64,000 bases of DNA. Origin: Pyruvatibacter sp. HU-CL02332. GTDB taxonomy: Bacteria; Pseudomonadota; Alphaproteobacteria; CGMCC-115125. The notes beneath the pieces were generated by a model. The model was given only the letters and a program-made list of their open reading frames with translations, ran no database searches and had not been told where the DNA came from. The translations under genes were made by a program, and so were the position numbers. Shown piece by piece: positions 7,208-16,978 of the stretch. The stretch lies in contig NZ_BAABWK010000002.1 in assembly GCF_040362765.1 (NCBI RefSeq), positions 868,001-932,000 on the forward strand, written 5' to 3'. How positions within the stretch are numbered: position 1 is the first letter of the stretch; every line of letters starts with the position of its first letter.

Positions 7208-8401
7208 TCAGAAAATTGCTGCGACAGCCATACCCAAGGCTGCTCCGATGGGTACCACGCTCCATGCCGGCATGCGAACAATTGCCAATGCGACAAAGGC
7301 CAACGCAGCAATTGCGATGTCAGTCCAGTCATTGATGGCGGTTGTCGTAACCGGTGTGTAGAGCGCAGCAGCAAGAACCCCAACCACCGCTGCATTGACG
7401 CCATTGAGTCCCGCGCGGGCAGTTTGGTTGGCGCGCAATGACGCCCAATAGGGCAAAGCGGCGGCGACAAGCAATGCGCCGGGCAGAAACACCATGACGA
7501 GGGCAAGCAGTGCATAGAAGCTTGCCGCAACAGCGCCCTGGTCAATGCCCGCCGTCCCGCCGAGAAAGGCCGAGAACGTAAACAGAGGACCTGGAACCGC
7601 CTGCGCCAGCCCGTAGCCCGCTGTGAATTCAGTCGCACCCACAAGGCCGGGGACCACGGTTTCAGCCTGAAGGAGCGGCAACACCACGTGTCCACCGCCA
7701 AACACCAGGGCCCCGGAACGATAGAACCCGTCAGCAATCTGTATTGCCAGTGAGTGATCATGAGACGCAAGGAACGGCAGCCCGAATAACAGCACTGCAA
7801 AGGCGACAAGGAGGATGAGTGATACTGGTTTTGGGATAGGCGCTACGAAATCTGCGGACTGCTCCGCGGCAACGGCAGAAGACCTGAAGGCCACAAGGCC
7901 AATGGCAATGCCCGCGCCTATGGCGATCAACTGACCTGTGACACCGCCGACATACAGGGTCACAGCCAATGCAAAAACTGCCAGGACAAGACGCGGAATG
8001 TCCGGGGTCAGACTGCGCGCCATACCGATGAGCGCATGCGCTACGACAGCGACCACAACAGCCTTCAGACCTTCAAGCAGTCCGGGCGGGATGGCCTCTC
8101 CCAACTGCACCAGCGACAACGCGGCGGCCGTCATGAGGATCGCGGACGGCAAAGTGAAGCCAGTCCATGCCGCAAGAGCGCCCCATGGTCCTGCCTTGAG
8201 CATACCGATTGCCAAACCGACCTGACTGGACGCAGGCCCTGGCAGGAACTGGCACAGGGCGACCACGTCCGCATAAGCCTCGTCGTTCAACCATTTGCGC
8301 CGTTCAACGAACTCATCACGGAAGTAGCCGATATGGGCCACAGGGCCGCCAAAGGCTGTGAATCCAAGGCGTAGAAACGCGAAAAAGACGTCCGATATCA
8401 A
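7208..8401 (-). CDS. chrA: Chromate transporter, CHR family (ChrA)
   Basis: A 397-residue polytopic membrane protein made of two homologous halves. The first half begins with FLRLGFTAFGGPVAHIGYFRDEFVERR and contains FCQ-type LCQFLPGPASSQ; the second repeats the pattern as GALVFGGGHVVLPLL and AQAVPGPLFTFSAFLGG. This is the two-domain CHR family, which exports chromate (or sulfate analogues) using proton motive force. The start is TTG 8401 with GGAG ten bases upstream; no ATG fits before the conserved N-terminus. No chrB regulator is next to it, so its link to chromate resistance here is by family only. Confidence 0.9.
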   Translation of the reverse strand: MISDVFFAFLRLGFTAFGGPVAHIGYFRDEFVERRKWLNDEAYADVVALCQFLPGPASSQVGLAIGMLKAGPWGALAAWTGFTLPSAILMTAAALSLVQLGEAIPPGLLEGLKAVVVAVVAHALIGMARSLTPDIPRLVLAVFALAVTLYVGGVTGQLIAIGAGIAIGLVAFRSSAVAAEQSADFVAPIPKPVSLILLVAFAVLLFGLPFLASHDHSLAIQIADGFYRSGALVFGGGHVVLPLLQAETVVPGLVGATEFTAGYGLAQAVPGPLFTFSAFLGGTAGIDQGAVAASFYALLALVMVFLPGALLVAAALPYWASLRANQTARAGLNGVNAAVVGVLAAALYTPVTTTAINDWTDIAIAALAFVALAIVRMPAWSVVPIGAALGMAVAAIF

Positions 8402-8552
8402 ATTATCTGCGCTCCAATAATCCGCTGATAGCCACCGAATCTTTACCCCAAGCCTGCATCATTGGCCTTCAAGTTAGACGCCCACATGACAGTTCGGCCA
8501 GTTGCGACGGCATTTGGTCGACCGGGATTCCGAAGGTTCAGCAGCGCTGCAC

Positions 8553-9680
8553 ATGAACTCGACCGCATCCAGACTGGCAGACCTTGCAGAATTGCTGCGA
8601 GACCCAACGCCGGAGGGCCGCAGTGCTCTGCTCGCCTGCGTCACGGATCTCTATGTGTCTGGCGCGGACGATTGCAGCGACGACGCCCGGGATGGATTTG
8701 GATTGCTGCTGGTGGATATCGCCCGCATGGCAGGCGCTGACGCGCAACAAGTGCTGGCTCGATCCATCGCCCACGATGAAGCCCCACCAGCGACCCTCGT
8801 GGCATTCTTGCTGGACCAACCAGCATGGGTGGCAGCACCGTTTATTGCAGCAACGCCTACCCTTGATGATACCGCCCTCAGCGAGCTGATCGAAACGCAC
8901 GGCGACGTGCACGCAGCAGGCATTGCCCAGCGGCAGGGCTTGTCCTCAGTGCTAGTGCGCAAGATCCTGACCACAGGAAATGATGCTGCGTTTGTGTGCC
9001 TTGCAGAAAATCACGACGCGCCCTTGCAGAGGGCTGACTTTGAAACGCTCAAAGCTGCCGCTCCAGCGCTGCCCCACTTGCAGGCAGCGCTCGCCCGCCG
9101 TAACGACCTGCCTGCGGATGTCGCCGTTACACTGATGTGGGACACCGGGGCCCGTCACGGACGTCAGGCGCTCGAGCAGGCTCTGGCGGTGACCACCGAC
9201 GCTCTCTCATTGGCGATTGAGGCGGCAGGGGCGATCGGCATGTCCGAAGGCAAAGCAATACCGCACGCTGAAGAAGCGGCGTCATATGCTGTGCAAAAGT
9301 ACAGCCGCCATGAATTGAAAGAACCGCTCGTCGTGAGGCTTCTGCGCGATGGCGACATGGACCGCTTCTACGCCTGTCTCGACAAACTGACAAACATCGA
9401 TCGGGCAACCGGGGAAGCCATCATGGCTGAAAAAAGCGGATTTGCGCTCATGGTTGCTTGTCGGGCGGCACGTTTCGCACGCTCTACCTTTTCAACGCTT
9501 GTGCGGCTGGGAGAGGACGGTGCCCAGCGCTCTACGGATCAGACTTTTGAGCTGATGTCAGCCTTTGAGACATTGGACGATGCTTCTGCTGAAAGACTGC
9601 TCGGGTTCTGGCAGGTCCTGTTTGCGGGGGCAGAGCTGGCTGATGTCGATGACGCGCGTGATGCGCGCCAGGCGAGCTAG
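8553..9680 (+). CDS. DUF2336 domain-containing protein
   Basis: A 375-residue all-helical protein of the alphaproteobacterial DUF2336 family, which has HEAT-like helical repeats and no settled function. Start ATG 8553 is taken; an in-frame TTG (8502) lies upstream. The middle part has paired Leu/Ala-rich helices (for example PALPHLQAALARRNDLPADVA). No signal peptide or membrane segment is seen. It is divergent from the chromate transporter and convergent with the mechanosensitive channel gene. A second, quite different DUF2336 protein lies at 29291-30451. Confidence 0.8.
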   Translation: MNSTASRLADLAELLRDPTPEGRSALLACVTDLYVSGADDCSDDARDGFGLLLVDIARMAGADAQQVLARSIAHDEAPPATLVAFLLDQPAWVAAPFIAATPTLDDTALSELIETHGDVHAAGIAQRQGLSSVLVRKILTTGNDAAFVCLAENHDAPLQRADFETLKAAAPALPHLQAALARRNDLPADVAVTLMWDTGARHGRQALEQALAVTTDALSLAIEAAGAIGMSEGKAIPHAEEAASYAVQKYSRHELKEPLVVRLLRDGDMDRFYACLDKLTNIDRATGEAIMAEKSGFALMVACRAARFARSTFSTLVRLGEDGAQRSTDQTFELMSAFETLDDASAERLLGFWQVLFAGAELADVDDARDARQAS

Positions 9681-9706
9681 GCTGATCGTCCAATCCATGA
9701 AGGCGG

Positions 9707-10858
9707 TCAGGCGCTGGTGTCCACCTGTTTGGGTGGTTCAAAAATTTCCGGCGCGCCAGCAGGCAAGCTTTCCAGATAGATGGACGTAGACGGGAAGGCA
9801 AAGCCGGTACCAGCGCCTTCCACAATGCCCTTGATTGCCAAAGCCAACTGTTCTTTTGACTCAAGCCACTCTCCCCACACGGTGGTGCGTGTGAAGCAAT
9901 AGAGCATGATGTCGATTGAGCTGTCGTTGAAGGCATCTATGCGCACAAACAACGGGACTTCCGGCGGCTTGGCAAAATCTTCGTTGCCCAGCACATAGGC
10001 TTCAATGCCATTGCGGACCTGTTGCAGCTGTTCTTTGGAGGCGCTGTATTCAATGCCGATCTTCCAGTAGATGCGGCGATGGGTCATGGCGGAGAAGTTC
10101 GTCACCGCGCCGTCCGCAAATTCCGTGTTCGGAACATATACCGGCGCTTTGTCAAACCGGCGAACACGCGTTGACCTGAACCCGATCTGCTCAACGGTGC
10201 CTTCGACCACACCATCAACCTTGACCCAATCACCAACACCAAAGCGCTTTTCAACCAGGATAGACAGGCCTGCCAGAAGGTTCTTGAACAGGTCTTGTGC
10301 GCCCAGAGCGACCGCGACACCAAAGAGACCCAGACCTGCAATCAGCGGGGCAACCTGAATGCCCCAGATCTGAAGAATGGTGGCAAGACCCAGGAGAACA
10401 ACGCCTATGCGTGTGGCGGTAATCAGCCAGTCCACCATCTCACGGGTCAACACGGCTTCAAGACGCTTGAAGACAAGAGTCAAAGGCTTGGTGACATTGT
10501 AGAGCGCCCAGAAGAACGCCACCGCCACCATTGACCGCACAAGATTGTCGATGATGATGCCGCCGATGCCTTCAAGTGCCAGATATTGTCCGGCAATGAA
10601 GACGCCGACAGTCACCACCAGTAGCTTGAGCGACGGGCTGATCGCTTCAATGACCATATCGTCGAAATTGGTCGTGGTGTTTTTTGCCCACTGGCGAACG
10701 GTTGCCAGAACAATGCGGGCGAACAGTCCTCGCAGCACGTAGAAGAAGATCAGAATTCCCGCGACGATGAGCAATCGAGTGAAATCGATTCCCAGCACGC
10801 CATCGTTCCAGAATGTGACCAAAACTGACCAGAAATTTGCCGCGAGTTCCTGCACCAT
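9707..10858 (-). CDS. Mechanosensitive ion channel, MscS family
   Basis: A 383-residue inner-membrane channel of the small-conductance (MscS) family that releases solutes on hypo-osmotic shock. Four or five transmembrane segments occupy residues about 20-190; the pore-lining helix is APLIAGLGLFGVAVALGAQD followed by the beta domain with FGVGDWVKVDGVVEGTVEQIG. The C-terminal alpha/beta domain contains KIGIEYSASKEQLQQV. Longer at the N-terminus than E. coli MscS (286 residues), as in many alphaproteobacterial versions. It is a single-gene unit. Confidence 0.93.
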   Translation of the reverse strand: MVQELAANFWSVLVTFWNDGVLGIDFTRLLIVAGILIFFYVLRGLFARIVLATVRQWAKNTTTNFDDMVIEAISPSLKLLVVTVGVFIAGQYLALEGIGGIIIDNLVRSMVAVAFFWALYNVTKPLTLVFKRLEAVLTREMVDWLITATRIGVVLLGLATILQIWGIQVAPLIAGLGLFGVAVALGAQDLFKNLLAGLSILVEKRFGVGDWVKVDGVVEGTVEQIGFRSTRVRRFDKAPVYVPNTEFADGAVTNFSAMTHRRIYWKIGIEYSASKEQLQQVRNGIEAYVLGNEDFAKPPEVPLFVRIDAFNDSSIDIMLYCFTRTTVWGEWLESKEQLALAIKGIVEGAGTGFAFPSTSIYLESLPAGAPEIFEPPKQVDTSA

Positions 10859-11062
10859 GTTGGGTGTTCTTCTCTTCCAATTAGGCTTTGCGCCGCCAAG
10901 GGCACCGAGGGTGACCCTGATAGCGCGGTTTTGGCCCGCGCCTCAAGCTGTCGCCATATGCATTGCTGGTTTGACCTTGATCATCGCCGCCTCTCATTCC
11001 GGGTCGTTATATTGATCGCGAAACTGATTTATTGACCAAATTCCGATGGAAGGAGACCACCC

Positions 11063-11281
11063 ATGGCAACCGCTCGAGAAATTGTTGAAAAACATGTTCA
11101 AGCAGCCCTCGATGAAGCCGCAGAAACCGGACATCCACGTGACTCAGTCGCGCGGGTCCTGTTCGATCAGGTCATCAAGCTCTACCGGATGGATCGGCAA
11201 CCCGATGACATCGCCAGCGAATTGATAGCGGCGGCTGAAAACATGGATGCCGGCGACGGCATCGCGTTCATGCGGCCATGA
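11063..11281 (+). CDS. Conserved small hypothetical protein
   Basis: A 72-residue soluble protein with a strong ribosome site (AAGGAG, 9 bases before ATG). It reads as three helices with the motif ARVLFDQVIKLYRMDRQPDDIASEL. I do not recognise a named family. It has no cysteine and no membrane segment. Codon use and the Shine-Dalgarno support a real gene. Confidence 0.72.
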   Translation: MATAREIVEKHVQAALDEAAETGHPRDSVARVLFDQVIKLYRMDRQPDDIASELIAAAENMDAGDGIAFMRP

Positions 11282-11295
11282 TCCGGATCTGACAT

Positions 11296-11694
11296 CTAGC
11301 GACCAAATATCTGTGAGATGAGTGGGTCTGTCTGCGATGGTGTTTCGTCAATCACGACACCATCCAGACAGGCTTCACTGTCACCGGATTCTATTTCCAC
11401 GATCCACAAGTCCGGGTCCGATTTGGCGTAGCGCTCGAGATATGTGTCGGCATCCACGTCTGCCACCGGCTGTGCACCTGTCACGCACATCCAGCGCGGC
11501 TGGCCGTCATCGTCTGTGCCGGGTCCCGGCGCCGGGCCAAAAACGCGCACCGTTCGGTCCTGCAATGCGGCCTTCACGAAGACGGCGCCGGCGGTTTCGT
11601 GGCCCTTTCGGGCAATTGCCGTAAAGGCGCCTGAACTTGTTGCACGGCGCATGATTGCCTGGACACGCAGGTCTGATCTCAGTCGTGGTTGCAT
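11296..11694 (-). CDS. DUF1491 family protein
   Basis: A 132-residue protein matching DUF1491, a small alphaproteobacterial family of unknown function. Conserved features are RLRSDLRVQAIMRRA near the N-terminus, KGHETAGAVFVKAAL, a WMCVTGAQPV segment and the acidic ending around DPDLWIVEIE. Start is taken as ATG 11694; a GTG lies one codon earlier. It lies downstream of the sensor kinase gene on the same strand (78 bases apart), so the two could be cotranscribed. Confidence 0.8.
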   Translation of the reverse strand: MQPRLRSDLRVQAIMRRATSSGAFTAIARKGHETAGAVFVKAALQDRTVRVFGPAPGPGTDDDGQPRWMCVTGAQPVADVDADTYLERYAKSDPDLWIVEIESGDSEACLDGVVIDETPSQTDPLISQIFGR

Positions 11695-11772
11695 CACGGC
11701 ACAGTGCCTCTGCGCGGCGGCTGCGGCAAGAGATGATGATATTGAGGAGTAGTCAGACGCGACGCTGACAGA

Positions 11773-13464
11773 TCAAGCGGAACGGCGGCTTGCCATGCGG
11801 GCGCGCGGGAACGCGAGGCGTACGGTTGTGCCCTCGCCTTCCTGCGAGCGGATCGAGAAGCCACCGCGCTGCAATTCGGTGAGCGCCTTGGCGATTGCCA
11901 GGCCGACGCCTGCACCTGACGGGCGACCTTCAAGGCTACCGCCGGTGCGTTCGAACGGACGCATGAGCCGGTCGATTTCATGTGCAGGAATCCCCGGACC
12001 ATTGTCCTTGATCTCCAGCCATACACTCAGCTCATCGGACCCGGCTTCGATCTCAATGCTTTCGCCAAGGGCCGAGTACTGAATGGCATTTGCGAGAATG
12101 CCATTGACAGCCTGACCCGCTGCACGGGCATCTGCCAGAGCGAGGGGCAAATCGTCAGATACGTGATTGATAACAACGACGCGACCATGGCGAGCCTGAG
12201 GCTCAAGCGTACGAACGGCACCATCGGCTATGGGCAGGAGGCGCGTTTCCTCCACATCCATTTCTACATTGCCGGCTTCGATTTCCGACATGCGCAATAC
12301 GTCCGTGACGATGCGCAAAAGTGTTTTGCCGCTGTCGCCGATCATGTCTGCATAATCGGAATACCGACCATTGCCGATGGGACCGAAGGACTGATCACGG
12401 ATCACCTGCGCGAAACCGATGATGGAGTTGAGCGGCGTGCGCAACTCGTGGCTCATGCTGCGCAGGAAAGCTGACTTGGTGCGACTGGCTGATTCAGCCA
12501 TGTCGCGTGCCTCTTCCATCACCACATGTGCTTCCTGGCGATCGGTGATGTCGCGGGTCACTGCAATGAGGCTGATATCAACAGCGTTGCCGGTCGCGCG
12601 CAGGCGCGTTTCCAAATAGCGCGTGGTGCCATCGGCGTTGGGCACAGTAAATTCAACGGTGGCTTCGCCGCCCTGGCGCAGAGTATTTGTGAACGCGTCT
12701 GCAATCGCTTCAGCATCGGTACACCCCGGCACGTCCGACAGTCGGCTGCCGATGAGCTTGTCCGGAGAAACGTTCAGCAGGCGGCGGCTGGCAGGCGTCG
12801 CGAACAGCACCGTGCCGTCAATTGAGTGACGCGTGATCAGGTCACTGGCGTTGTCCGCAACCATGCGGTAGCGCGCTTCTTCGCTGTCAGCGGCATCTTC
12901 CGCGCGCTGATAGGCTTCCTGCGTCCGCATGGCGAGAGCGCAGGCATATACGATTGCGGCAACGATCGACACCATCCGTGTGAGGAATGGATCGATACCC
13001 GGCAGGTGCGCTGGCGGAAGGCTGGATGCCAGAGACATCCAGACAAGGCATGAGAAAACAATGGATGAGATGGCCGCAGCGGTGATCGCGCTTCGGCGGT
13101 TTGCTGACAGCGCGGCTTCCATGGGAACGATTGCGAGCCAGAAAATGGCCGGCGAATCCACTCCGCCTGTCCACAGGCAAAGCCAGCCGACGAGAATGGC
13201 AAAGAAGGTGGATGACAGGGCGTAGGACGCTGCCAGTTGACCCGTCGCACGCAAAAAGAGACCTGGCAACGCTGTGGCGCCCAGAAGAGCAAAAGCGCCG
13301 ACTGCAAACAGGTCGATGCTGCCGGTTACAACGGCGAACAGGACACCACCAGCAAGACCCATGGCCCCGCCGGTGAGATGCTGCCGGATGAAGGACGCAT
13401 GACGTCTCATCTGCCGCGGTCGCCCGCGTACGCTTAGATGCACCTGCCAGTCAGCGATCTGCAC
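11773..13464 (-). CDS. Membrane PAS-sensor histidine kinase
   Basis: A 563-residue sensor kinase. Residues about 30-180 hold five or six hydrophobic segments with no large periplasmic loop, followed by a PAS domain (about 200-315, YRMVADNASDLITRHSIDG), a HisKA dimerisation domain with the phospho-acceptor His in SMSHELRTPLNSIIGF, and an HATPase domain with N box (ILANAIQYSALGES), G1 (DNGPGIP) and G2 (GAGVGLAIAK). This architecture resembles DivJ/PleC-type kinases of the cell-cycle network, but no motif proves that. No response regulator gene is adjacent. GTG 13464 (GGA 7 bases upstream) is used; ATG 13410 is an alternative start. Confidence 0.9.
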   Translation of the reverse strand: MQIADWQVHLSVRGRPRQMRRHASFIRQHLTGGAMGLAGGVLFAVVTGSIDLFAVGAFALLGATALPGLFLRATGQLAASYALSSTFFAILVGWLCLWTGGVDSPAIFWLAIVPMEAALSANRRSAITAAAISSIVFSCLVWMSLASSLPPAHLPGIDPFLTRMVSIVAAIVYACALAMRTQEAYQRAEDAADSEEARYRMVADNASDLITRHSIDGTVLFATPASRRLLNVSPDKLIGSRLSDVPGCTDAEAIADAFTNTLRQGGEATVEFTVPNADGTTRYLETRLRATGNAVDISLIAVTRDITDRQEAHVVMEEARDMAESASRTKSAFLRSMSHELRTPLNSIIGFAQVIRDQSFGPIGNGRYSDYADMIGDSGKTLLRIVTDVLRMSEIEAGNVEMDVEETRLLPIADGAVRTLEPQARHGRVVVINHVSDDLPLALADARAAGQAVNGILANAIQYSALGESIEIEAGSDELSVWLEIKDNGPGIPAHEIDRLMRPFERTGGSLEGRPSGAGVGLAIAKALTELQRGGFSIRSQEGEGTTVRLAFPRARMASRRSA

Positions 13465-13933
13465 GCTTGTATCCCCGCAATCATGTCCGGGAATTGCCCC
13501 GGTTCTGCATTAACTATGACCATTGCCTACCCGCAATCCGCGCGCGTGGGCTCTATGAATGACAGCAGTGTGCCGGGTGAGAGTTAAAGAAGGTGAAATC
13601 CTTGAGAATTTCCGCGGCATTTGATTCAAAAGTCAGCCCAAAAACCTGCTCTGAATCATACCGGGAACAGACTTGCCGCATTGCAACGGTGTCCGCGTCG
13701 GCTTAGGGTTGGGCACGTCCGTTGCAGAAGTCTTAACAAGACTCTGACGGGTGCTCCGATCTGGCACATATTTGGGATTTTTCGCGCACTCTTTGCGTAT
13801 GCGCGGCTCCTAAGACCCAAGGCTTTAGACGCCAAATGGGACAGATCAGGCACTTTTTTGGACGACTGGTAACTGATTTCCAGGTCTGCGGGCGCTGTCA
13901 TTGCCGCCGGGGCCAGTTTTGGGGACGACACGT
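13465..13933. other. Long divergent intergenic region
   Basis: 469 bases between the sensor kinase and the lipoprotein gene. It contains short T-rich and A-rich tracts that could be promoters for both genes. The small open frames inside have poor codon use and no good ribosome site. I see no tRNA, terminator or clear operator. Confidence 0.5.
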
Positions 13934-15019
13934 ATGGTTGATTTCACCACAGGCGCCTTCGGGAATACCCATCTGCGAAAAACGGTCGGAATTCTGACTG
14001 TGACCGGCCTTGGACTGGCTCTTGCCGGATGCCTTGGCAATAGCGGACCAAACATCAACGCTGTTCAAGCACAGCCGGTTGCAGCTCCTGCCCCGGTAGT
14101 TGAGCCCTATCAGATTGCCAGCGCGCCGGTTGTTCTGTCGGATGGGACGATTGTCCCCATTCCGCGTGCAAAACCAGCAATTGCAGGCAAGCCGCTCGAT
14201 AGTGTCACGCGGTCAGATGCCCGGCAGGCTGCTCCTCTGGAAGGCCCGCAGGGCCTTGTAGAAAAGGCTGCTGCCTATCGCGCCTTTGATGCTGCGATTG
14301 ATGATCTGGCAAGCCGGAAATTCAAGGCACCGCGCGATGTGCGCGCTGCGCTCGACTCTCTTCGTCCGCATGATCCTGCAAAACTCGGTGAGGGCTGGGT
14401 CGCGAACAGCGCCTTCCTAGCCGCGGCTCAACCTGAATTTGTTGCGGCCTTGAAGGCAGCGGTTGCCCGTGACGGCAAACAGGCTGTTTTGACCCGTCTC
14501 AAGTCAGGCACCGGCGTGTGGATGTTTGCTGGCTCTCAGAAGGCGCGGTCGGCTGTGGTTGCTGACGCCTCTGTGGCCTACCAGAAGCTGACCGGTCTTG
14601 GTCAGCGGTTCCTCACTACTGCTGTTGAGTTTCAGCGCACCCGCTGGGGCAGCTATGAGCCAACTGTGCCTTTCTCGGTCGATCCGCAGTTTGCTGCTGC
14701 TGAAATTGAAGACATGGGCTTCGGCGGCATTCTGGCCGAGCTGGCCGGTGTGACGGAAGCCCAGGCTGCAGCGCCTGTGATGCAACGGATTCTGGCGATT
14801 GCCGGGCACATTGCTCTTGAAGAATCCGAAGCGAGCGCAACCGTTTCCTTGGTGCAGAACCGCGACCTTTCCCGGTGCACACGATTTGCTCGTCTCAATC
14901 TCAATCAGTGCCTTGCCGCTGCTCACTTCCCATCCGAGGAAGCGTATTGCACGGGCAAACATGCCGTGAACGAGATTGCCTATTGCTGGGCGACATATCT
15001 TCCCGCTGCTGCCAAATAA
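13934..15019 (+). CDS. Putative lipoprotein of unknown function
   Basis: A 361-residue secreted protein. After a short basic N-terminus and hydrophobic core there is a lipobox LALAGC with Cys33 as the predicted acylation site, so it should be a lipoprotein. Residues 40-95 are Pro/Ala-rich linker; the rest is helical, and the last 60 residues contain four cysteines (in LSRCTRF, LNQCLAA, AYCTGK, YCWATY) that could form two disulfides in the periplasm. I do not recognise a family with certainty. Start ATG 13934 gives a normal lipoprotein signal; an earlier in-frame codon would add 11 residues. A strong terminator follows. Confidence 0.75.
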   Translation: MVDFTTGAFGNTHLRKTVGILTVTGLGLALAGCLGNSGPNINAVQAQPVAAPAPVVEPYQIASAPVVLSDGTIVPIPRAKPAIAGKPLDSVTRSDARQAAPLEGPQGLVEKAAAYRAFDAAIDDLASRKFKAPRDVRAALDSLRPHDPAKLGEGWVANSAFLAAAQPEFVAALKAAVARDGKQAVLTRLKSGTGVWMFAGSQKARSAVVADASVAYQKLTGLGQRFLTTAVEFQRTRWGSYEPTVPFSVDPQFAAAEIEDMGFGGILAELAGVTEAQAAAPVMQRILAIAGHIALEESEASATVSLVQNRDLSRCTRFARLNLNQCLAAAHFPSEEAYCTGKHAVNEIAYCWATYLPAAAK

Positions 15020-15065
15020 CGGCAACACAAGACCAGACACCACGGTCCGACCAGGATCGGTCAGG

Positions 15066-15095
15066 AAGGCGGCTTTTTCGAAAGCCGCCTTTTTT
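15066..15095 (+). terminator. Rho-independent terminator after the lipoprotein gene
   Basis: A perfect 11-bp stem AAGGCGGCTTT / AAAGCCGCCTT closed by a TTCG tetraloop and followed by a T run. It ends 107 bases before the next gene's ATG. Confidence 0.93.
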
Positions 15096-15201
15096 GCGTC
15101 CAGCCAGCCAAAAATAGCGCAAACGATTTCCTAACTTCGTTCTGCCTATTCTCGCCCCGGGTCAGTTTGACCTGATTGTTTAGGGCAGTTTGGGGCAGGC
15201 A

Positions 15202-16866
15202 ATGCCGGTTAGTACGCGTCAGGGCATCGAGGCACTGGTAAACGGGCTGGACAGCCTGCGGGTGGGGATCATCGTTTTTGATGGCTCTGACCGGCTTGTC
15301 TATTGCAATGACCATTTCCGTTTCATCTTTCGGACGTTCGACGATCTGGATGAAATTTCGGGCCTTGCCTACGAGGATATTCTCAAAACTCTGCTGGAAA
15401 ATGGTGAGTTTGCAGGCGCTCGTGCCATCCACGACCCTGAAAACTGGCTTGCTGACACGCTTGCCCATCATCGATCTCGTGACTATGCGCCCAGGATAGA
15501 ACGGCTGTCCGACGGGCGCTGGATGGAAGTCAAATGCCGCCCCATGGATGATGGCGGCGCCATTGTTCACTGGAACGATGTAACCAGCCTCATGCAGACA
15601 CAGCTGCGTTTTGAAGCTGCCATTGAAAGCACGGCGGACGGCTTTGCGGTGTGGGATCAGGCAGACAGACTGGTATTGCACAACCGTGTATTCGCGCGGC
15701 TGCATCGCGCCACGTCAGAACGGCTCAAGCCCGGCACCACTTTCATGACGTTCATGACGGACACGGCGCATTCGGGCATCTTTGATGATGGAGACAATCC
15801 CGATGAGTGGATTGCCCGGCGTGTTGAAAAACACGGATTGCCTGTTGGCCAGAGCACGCTGCGCCATAAGGATGGTCGCTGGTTCCTGATGCGTGACCGG
15901 CGCACACGCGAAGGTGGTCGCGTCACAGTGTATACGGACATTACCGAACTTAAGGAGCGTGAACGCCAGCTCATAGAACGCGGAAGAACACTGCAATACA
16001 CAGTGCAGGAACTGGAAATGAACCGCGCGAAGCTCGAAGATCAGGCATCGAACCTGGTGGACGTGGCGGAGAAACTCGACTCCGCCAAATCAGCGGCTGA
16101 ACGCGCCAATGAAAGCAAAACATCTTTCCTGCGCAACATGAGTCACGAGCTCCGCACGCCCCTCAACTCAATCATCGGTTTTTCCGAAGTTCTGGAGCAG
16201 GAGCTGTTTGGGAAGCTGGGCAATGAGCGTTATCTCGACTACGCGTCGATGATCAACACGTCCGGTGGACATTTGTTGTCGCTGATCAACCAGATCCTCG
16301 ACCTTTCGAAGATCGAAGCCGGACGATACGAGCTGGTTCACAACCCGTTTGATCTGCGCGAGATACTGGAAGACTGCAGTGATCTGCTGGCGCCACAGGC
16401 AAAGGCCGGCAGCATCTCTGTAGATGTCACAATGCCTGATGGCGATTGTGAAGTGGATGCGGATCACACGGCAATTCGTCAGTGTGTGCTGAATCTCATG
16501 TCCAATGCGATCAAGTTCACCAAGGAAGGCGGCTCGGTGACTGTTCGCCTTGAAGACAAGGACGACATGGCGCTTCTCATTGTCAGTGATACAGGCATCG
16601 GCATCGCGCCGAATGATTTGCGGCGGGTGATGATCCCATTTGAGCAGGTGGACTCCACATTTGCTGCAGGCAAACAGGGCACAGGTCTTGGTCTGCCAAT
16701 TGTGAAATCACTGGTTGAACTGCATGGCGGCTCTATTGAACTGGCCAGCACGTTGGGCAAAGGCACCACCGCTACGGTGTGGTTGCCCAAAGAGGCCAGT
16801 GAGCCTGCTGTTGGTGCGCACCATGTGGGCAGAGGCTATGGCCTCATTGCATCGCCATCGCATTAG
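15202..16866 (+). CDS. Soluble PAS-PAS histidine kinase
   Basis: A 554-residue cytoplasmic sensor kinase with no membrane segment. Two PAS domains (about 10-125, starting VNGLDSLRVGIIVFDGSDRL, and 130-255, AAIESTADGFAVWDQADRL) are of the PAS-7/PAS-4 kind; a coiled coil (about 255-305, KERERQLIERGRTLQ) leads to HisKA with NMSHELRTPLNSIIGFSEVL. The ATPase domain has N (LNLMSNAIKFTKEGG), G1 (DTGIGIAP), F (MIPFEQV) and G2 (GTGLGLPIVKSL) boxes. Start ATG 15202 has GGGGCAGG upstream. No response regulator is nearby, so its partner is encoded elsewhere. Close in domain style to the other two kinases in this window. Confidence 0.92.
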   Translation: MPVSTRQGIEALVNGLDSLRVGIIVFDGSDRLVYCNDHFRFIFRTFDDLDEISGLAYEDILKTLLENGEFAGARAIHDPENWLADTLAHHRSRDYAPRIERLSDGRWMEVKCRPMDDGGAIVHWNDVTSLMQTQLRFEAAIESTADGFAVWDQADRLVLHNRVFARLHRATSERLKPGTTFMTFMTDTAHSGIFDDGDNPDEWIARRVEKHGLPVGQSTLRHKDGRWFLMRDRRTREGGRVTVYTDITELKERERQLIERGRTLQYTVQELEMNRAKLEDQASNLVDVAEKLDSAKSAAERANESKTSFLRNMSHELRTPLNSIIGFSEVLEQELFGKLGNERYLDYASMINTSGGHLLSLINQILDLSKIEAGRYELVHNPFDLREILEDCSDLLAPQAKAGSISVDVTMPDGDCEVDADHTAIRQCVLNLMSNAIKFTKEGGSVTVRLEDKDDMALLIVSDTGIGIAPNDLRRVMIPFEQVDSTFAAGKQGTGLGLPIVKSLVELHGGSIELASTLGKGTTATVWLPKEASEPAVGAHHVGRGYGLIASPSH

Positions 16867-16978
16867 AAGCCGAAACTGTGATCCCATCCCCGGGATGCAA
16901 GATCAGGTGACATACTGATCGGAGCATGATGCACTGCGTGTGCAGCATGATTTGCCGGGATGTTAGATTTCCCGGGAT

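Noticed and set aside
13760-13790. A possible sigma-54 promoter (TGGCAC stretch) upstream of the lipoprotein
   Set aside because: The downstream GC element at the required ten-base distance is missing.
13621-13872. An 83-codon open frame in the long kinase-lipoprotein intergenic region
   Set aside because: Poor ribosome site, Arg/Leu-rich shadow-like composition and no recognisable motif.
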